Shown one piece after another: positions 1 to 6,291 of a DNA stretch of 38,924 nt; within the stretch, counting starts at the first letter, position 1, and each line of letters begins with the position of its first letter. Where the stretch lies: assembly GCA_944322705.1 (NCBI GenBank), contig CALUPR010000004.1:1-38924 (forward strand), written 5' to 3'. The position numbers and the translations under genes are program-made. Below the pieces are notes generated by a model. The model saw nothing but the letters and a program-made list of their open reading frames with translations, was not told the origin of the DNA and made no database searches. Source of the DNA: Candidatus Gastranaerophilales bacterium. GTDB taxonomy: Bacteria; Cyanobacteriota; Vampirovibrionia; Gastranaerophilales; Gastranaerophilaceae.

Positions 1-34
1 GGGGGGCAATTGTCAGCTTCTTAATTCTTTCCAT
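1..34 (-). CDS. 5' end of a prepilin-like gene, cut by the window start
   Basis: Reading leftward from an ATG at 34-32, the first codons give MERIKKLTIAP and then run into a G tract (C on the coding strand) at 1-6, where the window ends. The 5' UTR and first codons nearly match those of the complete prepilin-like gene at 4702-5688, including the AGGAG ribosome site, so this is very likely another member of that family. The body of the protein is not in the window, so the identity is inferred from the matching start module only. The true length of the G tract cannot be seen. Confidence 0.55.
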   Translation of the reverse strand, partial: MERIKKLTIAP

Positions 35-100
35 AATAAAAACTCCTCTTAATTTCCTTCAATACATTTATTATTTATGATTTTTTAGATTTTGTCAATA
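35..100 (-). promoter_or_regulatory. Promoter and 5' UTR shared with the prepilin-like gene at 5688
   Basis: On the minus strand a TTGACA box (98-93) is followed about 15 bases later by TAAATA, then a short leader with AGGAG ahead of the ATG at 34. The same arrangement, almost base for base, lies at 5689-5753. The two genes therefore carry a duplicated start module. Confidence 0.5.
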
Positions 101-152
101 TTTAAATAGCGGGCTTTATATCGCAGTTTACGCTAAAAAGACTAAAATCGTC

Positions 153-173
153 ATCCTGAATTTGTTTCAGGAT
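153..173. repeat. 21-nt palindromic repeat unit (8-bp stem, 5-base loop)
   Basis: ATCCTGAA, a 5-base loop, then TTCAGGAT. It belongs to a family also seen at 188-208, 2663-2683 and 15820-15840, with a degenerate copy inside coding DNA near 5545-5570. Confidence 0.7.
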
Positions 174-187
174 CTTATAACGATGAG

Positions 188-208
188 ATTCCGAAACAAG
201 TTCGGAAT
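188..208. repeat. 21-nt palindromic repeat unit, opposite orientation
   Basis: ATTCCGAA, loop ACAAG, then TTCGGAAT. It is flanked by GAG and GAC as in the related copies. It matches the 2663-2683 copy in reverse orientation. Confidence 0.7.
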
Positions 209-263
209 GACATTATGGCTGTTTTTCAGAATATCCGGTGTAAACTGCAATATAAAACCCTAA

Positions 264-304
264 ATAACAAGAGATGCCTTAAATTTTAAGGCATCTCTTG
301 TTAT
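264..304 (-). terminator. Perfect 20-bp inverted repeat, probable terminator after the uracil-DNA glycosylase gene
   Basis: 264-283 pairs perfectly with 285-304 around a single unpaired base. It lies 11 bases beyond the stop codon of the glycosylase gene on the minus strand. Only a short T run follows in that direction, so termination strength is uncertain. Confidence 0.65.
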
Positions 305-315
305 AAATTTGCAAT

Positions 316-975
316 CTAAACTAAAGCAAGTTCTTTAGATTCCATAAATTCAACGTTATTGTCATCATTAAAGTGATCAACATCTGCAAGAACTGTATCT
401 TTAATGTTCTTCAAATCAGTTTGCATTAATCTTCTGGGAGAGCCTTCTTCCATTGATCTGTTTCTTAAAAGGTATGACGGGTGGAAAATTGTTATTGCTT
501 TATAATCTTTGCCGTCAACATTTATTGTCATCCATTGACCTCTTACTTTAGAAATTGTCTGTTTTTTGTCAAGTTGAACAAATGTTTTTAATGCAGTAGC
601 ACCGCATAAAACAATTGCTCTCGGATTGATGATATCAATTTGTGCATTTAAAAACTTACGGCAAGCAGATTGTTCGTCTTCTGTTGGTACTCTGTTTTCA
701 GGCGGTCTGCATTTTACAGTATTAATAATATAAATATCTTCGTTTCTTGAAATTCCTGCTTCTGCGAGAAATTCATTTAAAAGTTGTCCGGCACGTCCTA
801 CAAAAGGTGTTCCTGTTTCATCCTCCATTTCTCCCGGAGCTTCACCAATAAATACAACTTTTGCAGTTGACGGATTTCCGTCAGAAAAAACTATATTTTT
901 ACGGGTTTTTGCAAGTGCACACGCCATACATTTGTTACACTTTGATTTTACTATCTCCAGACAATCTTTCTTCAT
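316..975 (-). CDS. Family 4 uracil-DNA glycosylase
   Basis: Removes uracil from DNA as the first step of base excision repair. The 219-residue product has the hallmarks of the iron-sulfur family 4 enzymes: GEAPG at residues 44-48, FVGRAGQLL at 58-66, KCRPPENR at 88-95 and HPSYLL at 165-170. Candidate cluster cysteines are C13, C16, C89 and C105. The start at 975 is backed by an AGGAG-type site 8-10 bases upstream. That start lies inside the end of the symporter gene (41-base overlap), so the two are probably translated from one message. A strong inverted repeat follows the stop. Family assignment is secure; the in vivo substrate range is not visible. Confidence 0.93.
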   Translation of the reverse strand: MKKDCLEIVKSKCNKCMACALAKTRKNIVFSDGNPSTAKVVFIGEAPGEMEDETGTPFVGRAGQLLNEFLAEAGISRNEDIYIINTVKCRPPENRVPTEDEQSACRKFLNAQIDIINPRAIVLCGATALKTFVQLDKKQTISKVRGQWMTINVDGKDYKAITIFHPSYLLRNRSMEEGSPRRLMQTDLKNIKDTVLADVDHFNDDNNVEFMESKELALV

Positions 976-2443
976 TTTCGTATCTCTCCTCTTTAAATAA
1001 TCCTACATTGTATTTTTTACAATATCTTTTTAATTCTTTCATGATGACATCAGACAACATGAATACTGCTATTAAGTTTGGCACAGCCAAGAATAAAGTA
1101 AATGCATCAGATAGATTAATTATACTTTTAAAGTTCATGGCAGAACCTATAACAATGAATATACAATATATAACCTGAAAAGCTCTTGTTGTCAATTTTG
1201 TATCACCAAATAAATAATTCCACGCTTTAATTCCGTAGTATGAGCCGCAAAGCATTGTGGAAAGTACAAAACAGCTTGCCATAATTGTTAATAAAATCGG
1301 GAAGAAAGGACAAACTGTACCAAAAGCTTTTGAGGTTAATTCTATCCCTGCAATCCCTGTTGTATTAAGATATTCTCCTGAAACTACTATGACAAAAGCC
1401 GTAGCGGAACCAACAATTACTGTATCAACAAAAGGCTGAAGCATGGCAATAAATGCTTGCGCTACAGCATTATTAGTCTTAACTGCGGAGAACGCAATGG
1501 GTGCTGTGCCAAGTCCTGCTTCATTTGCAAACATTGCACGCCTGAATCCCCACAGCATACACATTATCCATCCGCCGGCTAATGCTTTTGGATGAAACGC
1601 TTCTTTTAAAATTACACTGAATGTATGAGGGACATGTCCGATGTTATAAATACAAACGGCAAATGCTGTGAGAACATATAGAGTGCACATAACAGGCGTA
1701 ACTTTTGATGTAAATTTACCTATCGCTTTTATACCGCCGATTATTGTAAAATAAGTTATAACTGCAACTATTAAACCTAAAAGCCAACTTTGCTGGGCAA
1801 AAAAACTTGTTTCGCCTCCTGTAACTTCGGTAATTTGTGTTGTCATTGCATTTATCTGGAATAAATTCCAGCCGCCAATCATTGCAAATACACAGCAAAC
1901 AGCATAAATTTTAGATAGTTGCGGCGCAAATTTCCCTATATATTTATTGTTTTTTAATGCCCCTTCAATATAATACATCGGACCGCCGGCAATAGTTCCG
2001 TCTGGATTAACTTTTCTGAATTTTAGTCCGAGTAAAACCTCTGCAAACTTTAAAGCCATAGAGAAAAAACCTGCCATAATCATCCAGAATATAACACCGG
2101 GACCTCCGATAGATACGGCTGCGGCGGAACCTGCAACATTGCCTATCCCTGCTGATGCTGAAATTGTTGCAGTAAGTGCCTGAAAAGATGAAACTTCTCC
2201 TCGTTTCTTTTTATGGCGTATTTCTTTATGTTCGTAATTTTTTGTTATGAGTTTAATTGCGTGTTTGAAACCCCATATTCCGATAAACCTTGTGCGGATT
2301 GTAAAGTAGAAAGCTGCAATCATTAAAAGTGCAACAAGAAATTCAATTCTTACACCGTGAATGGTGACTGAACTGAAAATAATCCCTGAAATTTTATCGG
2401 CTACGGGTGATAAAAATGTATCTATGGCTGTGTCTAAATTCAT
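935..2443 (-). CDS. Alanine/glycine:cation symporter (AGCS family)
   Basis: An inner-membrane carrier that imports alanine or glycine with sodium or protons. The product is about 502 residues with roughly ten hydrophobic segments. It carries typical AGCS stretches such as TATISASAGIGNVAGSAAAV near the N-terminal third and GFRRAMFANEAGLGTAPIAF past the middle. An upstream in-frame ATG at 2488 would add 15 residues, but a TATAAT box sits 7 bases before the ATG at 2443, so the shorter form is preferred and may be leaderless. The uracil-DNA glycosylase start overlaps the 3' end. Amino-acid specificity cannot be told from sequence alone. Confidence 0.9.
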   Translation of the reverse strand: MNLDTAIDTFLSPVADKISGIIFSSVTIHGVRIEFLVALLMIAAFYFTIRTRFIGIWGFKHAIKLITKNYEHKEIRHKKKRGEVSSFQALTATISASAGIGNVAGSAAAVSIGGPGVIFWMIMAGFFSMALKFAEVLLGLKFRKVNPDGTIAGGPMYYIEGALKNNKYIGKFAPQLSKIYAVCCVFAMIGGWNLFQINAMTTQITEVTGGETSFFAQQSWLLGLIVAVITYFTIIGGIKAIGKFTSKVTPVMCTLYVLTAFAVCIYNIGHVPHTFSVILKEAFHPKALAGGWIMCMLWGFRRAMFANEAGLGTAPIAFSAVKTNNAVAQAFIAMLQPFVDTVIVGSATAFVIVVSGEYLNTTGIAGIELTSKAFGTVCPFFPILLTIMASCFVLSTMLCGSYYGIKAWNYLFGDTKLTTRAFQVIYCIFIVIGSAMNFKSIINLSDAFTLFLAVPNLIAVFMLSDVIMKELKRYCKKYNVGLFKEERYENEERLSGDSKIKV

Positions 2444-2554
2444 CACTTTAATTATACAACAAAAAATTTTTAATATATAACATAACAAAAGTTATCGGCA
2501 ACTAAAAACAAACTAATCGTACTTTATTTGCCTCCGGCGGGTCTTCCAGACAGG

Positions 2555-2578
2555 GGCACTTTTGGCGGCAAAAGTGCC
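2555..2578. repeat. Hairpin repeat, 10-bp stem
   Basis: 2555-2564 pairs with 2569-2578 around a GCGG loop. A longer hairpin with a similar core (CTTTTTG ... CAAAAAG) lies at 15698-15742. Confidence 0.65.
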
Positions 2579-2662
2579 TCAAAACCGGCGACACACATTC
2601 ACTCGCTAATAATTTGCAAGGCTCAGCATACAGGCGTGTAAACTCGCTATATAAAATTCGTC

Positions 2663-2683
2663 ATTCCGAACTTGTTTCGGAAT
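2663..2683. repeat. 21-nt palindromic repeat unit
   Basis: ATTCCGAA, loop CTTGT, TTCGGAAT. Same family as 153-173, 188-208 and 15820-15840. Confidence 0.7.
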
Positions 2684-2845
2684 CTCATTTACCGCTCAAA
2701 CAATACACGTCTTTGACATTTGCTTCGCCTGCAATTATTGCTCGTTCCGTTATCGTCGCATTATTTATTTTACGTGTGCGAATGCACACCGTAATGACTT
2801 ATCGTCTTAACGCCCTATTGACTTATTGTCTTTCAATAACTTTTG

Positions 2846-3628
2846 TTATGATACTTTTGAAAGAGGAGTGTTATTAACGTAATTTACAAGCGCTCTGAAA
2901 ATAAACGGATGGAGCTTGCCTTCTTTTACATCTTGATAAATAATAGTAAGTGCTTGTTTAGGGGATAATGCTTCTTTATATACTCTTGATTCTGTCAGGG
3001 CAGAGTATTTATCAGAAACGGATAAAATTTGAAGATTCAAATCGGCATTAAAATCATTGCTAACCCACGGGTAACCTGTTTTTTGCGCATTCTGATGGTG
3101 GTTGCGAACTAAATTCAATGTCACAGAGTCAATATCTGTTGTTTTAAGAAGTTCGTACCCGAGTTCGGAATGAGTGTGCATAATTTCTGTTTCTAAATCA
3201 TTGAGTTTCCCTGATTTATTAAGTATATTTTTAGGAATTAAAATTTTGCCTATATCATGCAGGTAGGCAGCATCGTCAATAGCTTTTAAATTTACTTTGT
3301 TTTTAAGTGAAAACGGCAGATTTTCTGCAATTCCTTTTGCGATATTTTGTGTATCAAAAGCGTGTGTATTTAAAAGTTCTTTAAGTTCTGTCAAATTTAG
3401 CTGCATTTGCGGGTTAAAATTTTTGACTATTTTTTGAATTTTCGGGTTTGCATTTATCATTCGCTTAATTGCAGGTTCAGTTGTATAACGTTCTATTGAT
3501 TGCCTTTCGAACGTATCATTATCAAGAGTTTGTCCAAAACCTGTATTGTATTTGTTCTGGTTTCGGTTTACATAAATATTTGCACTAATACCACCTGTAA
3601 TTAATGGCTTTGGTATTTCCAGTCCCAT
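2846..3628 (-). CDS. HD-GYP-type phosphohydrolase domain protein
   Basis: A 260-residue protein with a C-terminal HD-GYP-like domain. Visible motifs are HDIGK at 124-128, NHH at 176-178, GYP at 185-187, and SDKYSALTESRVY at 204-216, which matches the family's D-x-x-x-A-L-T-x-x-R-x-Y signature. Such domains usually hydrolyse cyclic di-GMP. The usual HHE...DGxGYP stretch is altered here to NHHQNAQKTGYP, so activity may be changed. The first ~60 residues are low in recognisable features and there is no signal peptide. It is divergent from the ketopantoate reductase gene. A GGDEF cyclase at 34635 could be the opposing enzyme, but this is inference. Confidence 0.82.
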   Translation of the reverse strand: MGLEIPKPLITGGISANIYVNRNQNKYNTGFGQTLDNDTFERQSIERYTTEPAIKRMINANPKIQKIVKNFNPQMQLNLTELKELLNTHAFDTQNIAKGIAENLPFSLKNKVNLKAIDDAAYLHDIGKILIPKNILNKSGKLNDLETEIMHTHSELGYELLKTTDIDSVTLNLVRNHHQNAQKTGYPWVSNDFNADLNLQILSVSDKYSALTESRVYKEALSPKQALTIIYQDVKEGKLHPFIFRALVNYVNNTPLSKVS

Positions 3629-3771
3629 TGAAATTCCACACTACAATTTTCTACACTACTATATATTTATAAAGTATTTTTGATTGTGTAAAATTGCATA
3701 AAAAGCAGCACATGTGTACAATTTTTTACAAAAGTTATTTTATAATTTCCTTGACGTGTTAGAATTCTTAT

Positions 3772-4719
3772 ATGAATAAAATAAAAAATGTTTTAATATG
3801 CGGGATTGGGGCAATAGGCAGCATATATGCCGATAAAATTCAAAGATATGACGGCAGTTCTTTAAGAATACTTATTGATAAAACAAGATTGCAAAGATAT
3901 ATTGACAATCCAACTGTTTTTAACGGCAGAGAGTTAAAATTTAATTATGTTTTGCCTGATGAGAAAAATTTTAAAGCTGATTTAATTATAATCGCGACAA
4001 AATTTGACGGGTTAAAAGAGGCAATAAATAATATTGAAAATTTTATAAAAGATGACACGATTATTCTGTCGCTTTTAAACGGAGTGACAAGTGAATGGAT
4101 GATTGCTGAAAAGTACGGAAGAGAAAAAGTGCTTTATTCTTATTTTATCGGTCACAGTGCAGTAAGAGAAGGCAGATCAATTATACATGATGATGTAAAT
4201 ACAATTGTTTACGGTTCAGAAAATGCAGCTGATTTTAAAAATGTTGAACGTGTAAGGGAATATTTTGAAAGAGCTGGAATTAACTATTCAATTCCCGAAG
4301 ACATTATTCATTCTTTGTGGTTGAAATTCATGTTGAATGTTTCAGCCAATCAGACAACCGCAATTTTAGGGTTAACATTCGGCGAACTTCTGGAAAATCC
4401 TAAAGCAATGCAATTTGTCAGAAATATTTTAAAAGAGGTTGTGCAAATTGCAAAAGCTGAAGGTGTAAAAAATACAGATGTAATGATAGATGAAACTGTT
4501 GCAAACCTGAATAAAATGTGTCCTGAAGGTAAAACCTCAATGCTTCAGGATGTTGAAGCCGGCAGAAAAACAGAAGTTGATATGTTTGCAGGTACAGTGA
4601 TAGAGCTCGGGCTGAAACACGGTATTAATACCCCTTATAATAAAGTATTAAAAGAGCTTATTGATATAATTTATGAAAAGGGTCAGATAGAAAATTCCAA
4701 ATTACTTGTAACATTCTAA
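3772..4719 (+). CDS. Ketopantoate reductase family protein (PanE/ApbA-like)
   Basis: Probably an NADPH-dependent 2-dehydropantoate 2-reductase, acting in pantothenate and coenzyme A synthesis. The 315-residue protein starts with a Rossmann motif (CGIGAIGS, residues 10-17). It has the family's central and C-terminal features: NGVTSEW near 104-110, a K-F-x-x-N-V-S segment, and the helical domain with MLQDVEAGRKTEVD (about residues 262-275). The catalytic Lys-Asn-Ser-Glu pattern appears present. No other pantothenate gene is in the window, so a related reductase of different specificity is possible. Its last 18 bases overlap the convergent prepilin-like gene. Confidence 0.87.
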   Translation: MNKIKNVLICGIGAIGSIYADKIQRYDGSSLRILIDKTRLQRYIDNPTVFNGRELKFNYVLPDEKNFKADLIIIATKFDGLKEAINNIENFIKDDTIILSLLNGVTSEWMIAEKYGREKVLYSYFIGHSAVREGRSIIHDDVNTIVYGSENAADFKNVERVREYFERAGINYSIPEDIIHSLWLKFMLNVSANQTTAILGLTFGELLENPKAMQFVRNILKEVVQIAKAEGVKNTDVMIDETVANLNKMCPEGKTSMLQDVEAGRKTEVDMFAGTVIELGLKHGINTPYNKVLKELIDIIYEKGQIENSKLLVTF

Positions 4720-5688
4720 CAGCATTTTTTTTGATGTTTTGCCGCCTTTTTCTATCGTATTTCGTCCGCAACCAATATTCGGGTCAACTTTCAGATTATT
4801 CCCGTCTGATGAGCTTATGCCAAATTGGAATAAATCATAACCCCATTTATTTGGACCTTTTTTACCGTTAATATCAATGGCAAATAACGGATAACTGCCT
4901 TTTAAACACCACATTAGAGTTGTTCCGTCGGCTAACACCCAGGCAAGATTGGAATCCAATCCTGAACTTGTCGCAAAACATTGGCATCCATTGGAGGCAT
5001 TCGCAATTTCATCATCTGTTGCATCAGGATTTTTATCTATATATATTTCCTCAGCACTTTTATACTGAGGGACACAGCCACCTGAAATTGCATTTCCGTT
5101 GCATTCTTTCACAACAGAAAGAATCTTTTTCAGCTCGTCTTTTACCATTCTGCATGTTCTGTCACCCTGACCTGTAGATCCTGTGTAATTAGGGTAATAA
5201 CACTCAGGAGTGTAGCCCAAATTGTTTTCTAAAGTCTTATATGCATTTTGAATAGTGTTATAGCTTTTTAAGAATTGTTTTTGAAGTACTTTTTCCTGAT
5301 AGTTTGCTACAATTGATGGAATCGTCAAAGCAGCAACAACACCGATGATGCCAAGGGTGATTAAGACCTCAGCAAGAGTGAATGCAGCTCGACGGGTATT
5401 GTTGGAATGGGCTACGTGCGTAGCACCCTCAGCCAAGGTAAATGCTGCTTTGTGTTTTAGTGAAGAGTGAAGAGTGAAGGGTGAAGCGAGTTTTTTTACT
5501 TCCCTCCCTCGGGGGAGGGATTGAGGGAGAGGGTTATTAGCCATGAGATGCACAAGTTCAGGATGACGTCGTAATTTGTCAGACAGAACTACGTGCGTAG
5601 CACGCTTGTAATAACAATTTTTCAAATGTGACGTGTCAAGCGGCACGCTTGGGGGGGGGGCAATTGTCAGCTTCTTATCTCTTTCCAT
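4702..5688 (-). CDS. Prepilin-like protein with a 102-residue repeat-derived leader, frame open through a C10 tract
   Basis: The 328-residue product carries a type IV pilin-like N-terminal helix (FTLAEVLITLGIIGVVAALT from residue 103) and a C-terminal DINGKKGPN motif shared with the gene at 17500. Such proteins are cleaved by prepilin peptidase and built into pili or secretion pseudopili. The leader is unusually long. It contains a run of ten C at 5651-5660 (coding strand), two copies of an ATHV-coding palindrome, a heptamer repeat and an earlier truncated copy of AAFTLAE (residues 81-87). C9 or C11 would bring stops soon after the tract, so this copy reads as ON. The start at 5688 is chosen for its AGGAG site and its match with the copy at 34. 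Confidence 0.85.
   Translation of the reverse strand: MERDKKLTIAPPPSVPLDTSHLKNCYYKRATHVVLSDKLRRHPELVHLMANNPLPQSLPRGREVKKLASPFTLHSSLKHKAAFTLAEGATHVAHSNNTRRAAFTLAEVLITLGIIGVVAALTIPSIVANYQEKVLQKQFLKSYNTIQNAYKTLENNLGYTPECYYPNYTGSTGQGDRTCRMVKDELKKILSVVKECNGNAISGGCVPQYKSAEEIYIDKNPDATDDEIANASNGCQCFATSSGLDSNLAWVLADGTTLMWCLKGSYPLFAIDINGKKGPNKWGYDLFQFGISSSDGNNLKVDPNIGCGRNTIEKGGKTSKKMLLECYK
5411..5424. repeat. GCTAC/GTAGC palindrome in coding DNA, copy 1
   Basis: GCTACGTGCGTAGC. The 15 bases at 5412-5426 recur exactly at 5589-5603, and a variant lies at 17628-17641. All copies are read in the same frame, giving AT(H/Q)V. Confidence 0.7.
5459..5486. repeat. Four tandem heptamers in coding DNA
   Basis: Three exact copies of AGTGAAG and one GGTGAAG in a row. 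A gain or loss of one unit would shift the frame of the prepilin-like gene, as 7 is not a multiple of 3. Confidence 0.75.
5501..5520. repeat. CCCTCC/GGAGGG hairpin in coding DNA
   Basis: TCCCTCC at 5501-5507 pairs with GGAGGGA at 5514-5520. It resembles the CCCTCTC...GAGAGGG hairpins at 15915-15937 and 17608-17627. Confidence 0.55.
5545..5570. repeat. Degenerate copy of the 21-nt palindromic repeat inside coding DNA
   Basis: GAGATGCACAAGTTCAGGAT (5545-5564) followed by GAC follows the intergenic copy at 186-211 with part of the left arm missing. On the coding strand it gives RRHPELVHL within the prepilin leader. Confidence 0.55.
5589..5603. repeat. GCTAC/GTAGC palindrome in coding DNA, copy 2
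   Basis: Exact 15-base repeat of 5412-5426, in the leader of the prepilin-like gene and in the same reading frame. Confidence 0.7.
5651..5660 (-). repeat. Homopolymer tract of ten C (coding strand), open frame
   Basis: Ten G on the plus strand, codons 10-13 of the prepilin-like gene. The frame is open at length 10. Lengths 9 and 11 both run into stops within about a dozen codons. A candidate slipped-strand switch. Confidence 0.85.
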
Positions 5689-5753
5689 AATAAAAACTCC
5701 TCTTAATTTCCTTTGATACATTTATTATTTACGATTTTTTTATGATTTGTCAA
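5689..5753 (-). promoter_or_regulatory. Promoter and ribosome site of the prepilin-like gene
   Basis: TTGACA at 5753-5748 directly follows the stop codon of the upstream small gene. A TAAATA box follows after 16 bases. An AGGAG site lies about 8 bases before the ATG at 5688. The module duplicates 35-100. Confidence 0.6.
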
Positions 5754-5999
5754 TCAATAATTTTTTTGTAACATTTGATTATTATACTCTATTGTTTGAC
5801 GGCGCATATTTTCTATTTCATTGACAGTTTTGTCAACATGTTCCTGTACACTTTGCTGATTAACTGATGAATTATTTATTTTTAGGGATGATGTGCCTCT
5901 AAATGCATTCATGCTTATTAAAAATATGAATGAAATTATAACAAGTCCTATTAATAAATCTATTGCACCGAAAGCTTTTAATTTAATATTTTTTTTCAT
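5754..5999 (-). CDS. Small single-pass membrane protein, pseudopilin-like N-terminus
   Basis: An 81-residue protein with a short basic N-terminus, then a hydrophobic helix (GAIDLLIGLVIISFIFLISM, residues 11-30) and a polar, Asn/Gln-rich C-terminal part. The layout resembles a minor pseudopilin (a Gly before the helix, an acidic residue near its start), but the canonical G-F-T-L-x-E motif is missing and the body is very short. It starts one base after the stop of the gene upstream, so it is co-translated with it and with the Rne/Rng ribonuclease. I do not recognise a family. Confidence 0.65.
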   Translation of the reverse strand: MKKNIKLKAFGAIDLLIGLVIISFIFLISMNAFRGTSSLKINNSSVNQQSVQEHVDKTVNEIENMRRQTIEYNNQMLQKNY

Positions 6000-6000
6000 T

Positions 6001-6291
6001 TTAGGTCAATTTATTCTTGTGTATAAAAATTTGAATAGCCTCTTCTGTTGATTTCGGTGTTTTTAAAATTTCGACTTCGTGTACATTTAAATTATTGTTA
6101 ACACCTAAAAGCCTTTTATATATTGATAAACCAAGAAAAATAACTAATGCCGAAAGTACAACACCGCCCATAGCAAGTCCGAATTTTTCTATCGGAAAAT
6201 TTAAAACAGCACGGCGGGCTTGTTCACACAAACCCGCATTAGCTGTTAATAATATAAAAGTAAGTAATGTATGAAAAAATTTATTCTTCAA
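6001..6291 (-). CDS. Small secreted or membrane protein, unknown function
   Basis: A 96-residue protein with a signal-peptide-like N-terminus (residues 1-22, ending around AGLC), one further membrane helix (about 39-59) and a short cytosolic-type tail. The start is a TTG at 6291 with a GAGG ribosome site. No ATG alternative exists before the second helix. It overlaps the end of the Rne/Rng gene by 11 bases and is followed after one base by another small membrane protein. No family was recognised. The gene pair may form a membrane unit linked to the RNase, which is a guess from position. Confidence 0.65.
   Translation of the reverse strand: MKNKFFHTLLTFILLTANAGLCEQARRAVLNFPIEKFGLAMGGVVLSALVIFLGLSIYKRLLGVNNNLNVHEVEILKTPKSTEEAIQIFIHKNKLT

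Larger units (their letters stand above)
109..260. mobile_element. MITE-like element with ~21-bp terminal inverted repeats
   Basis: The segment 111-131 and the reverse complement of 240-260 match at 19 of 21 positions. TAAATA occurs at 103-108 and again at 261-266, a possible 6-bp target duplication, although such a match is not rare in AT-rich DNA. Inside are two palindromes, 153-173 and 188-208, each an 8-bp stem with a 5-base loop. There is no coding capacity. It resembles a small non-autonomous element or a composite palindromic repeat. Confidence 0.55.
2444..2845. repeat. Intergenic repeat island
   Basis: There is no credible gene in this ~400-base gap. It contains a 10-bp-stem hairpin at 2555-2578 (GGCACTTTTG, loop GCGG, CAAAAGTGCC) and a 21-nt palindrome at 2663-2683. 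A stretch around 2638-2710 matches 15799-15865 in the other island, including the shared words AACTCGCTA and CCGCTCAAACAA. An open frame across it at 2614-2877 reads through the repeats and is not considered a gene. Confidence 0.7.

Noticed and set aside
861-1178. Plus-strand open frame opposite the symporter and glycosylase genes
   Set aside because: It lies entirely antisense to two well-supported genes and has no recognisable features.
2614-2877. Plus-strand open frame of 87 codons in the first repeat island
   Set aside because: It reads straight through the hairpin and palindrome repeats, has no ribosome site and overlaps the HD-GYP gene end.
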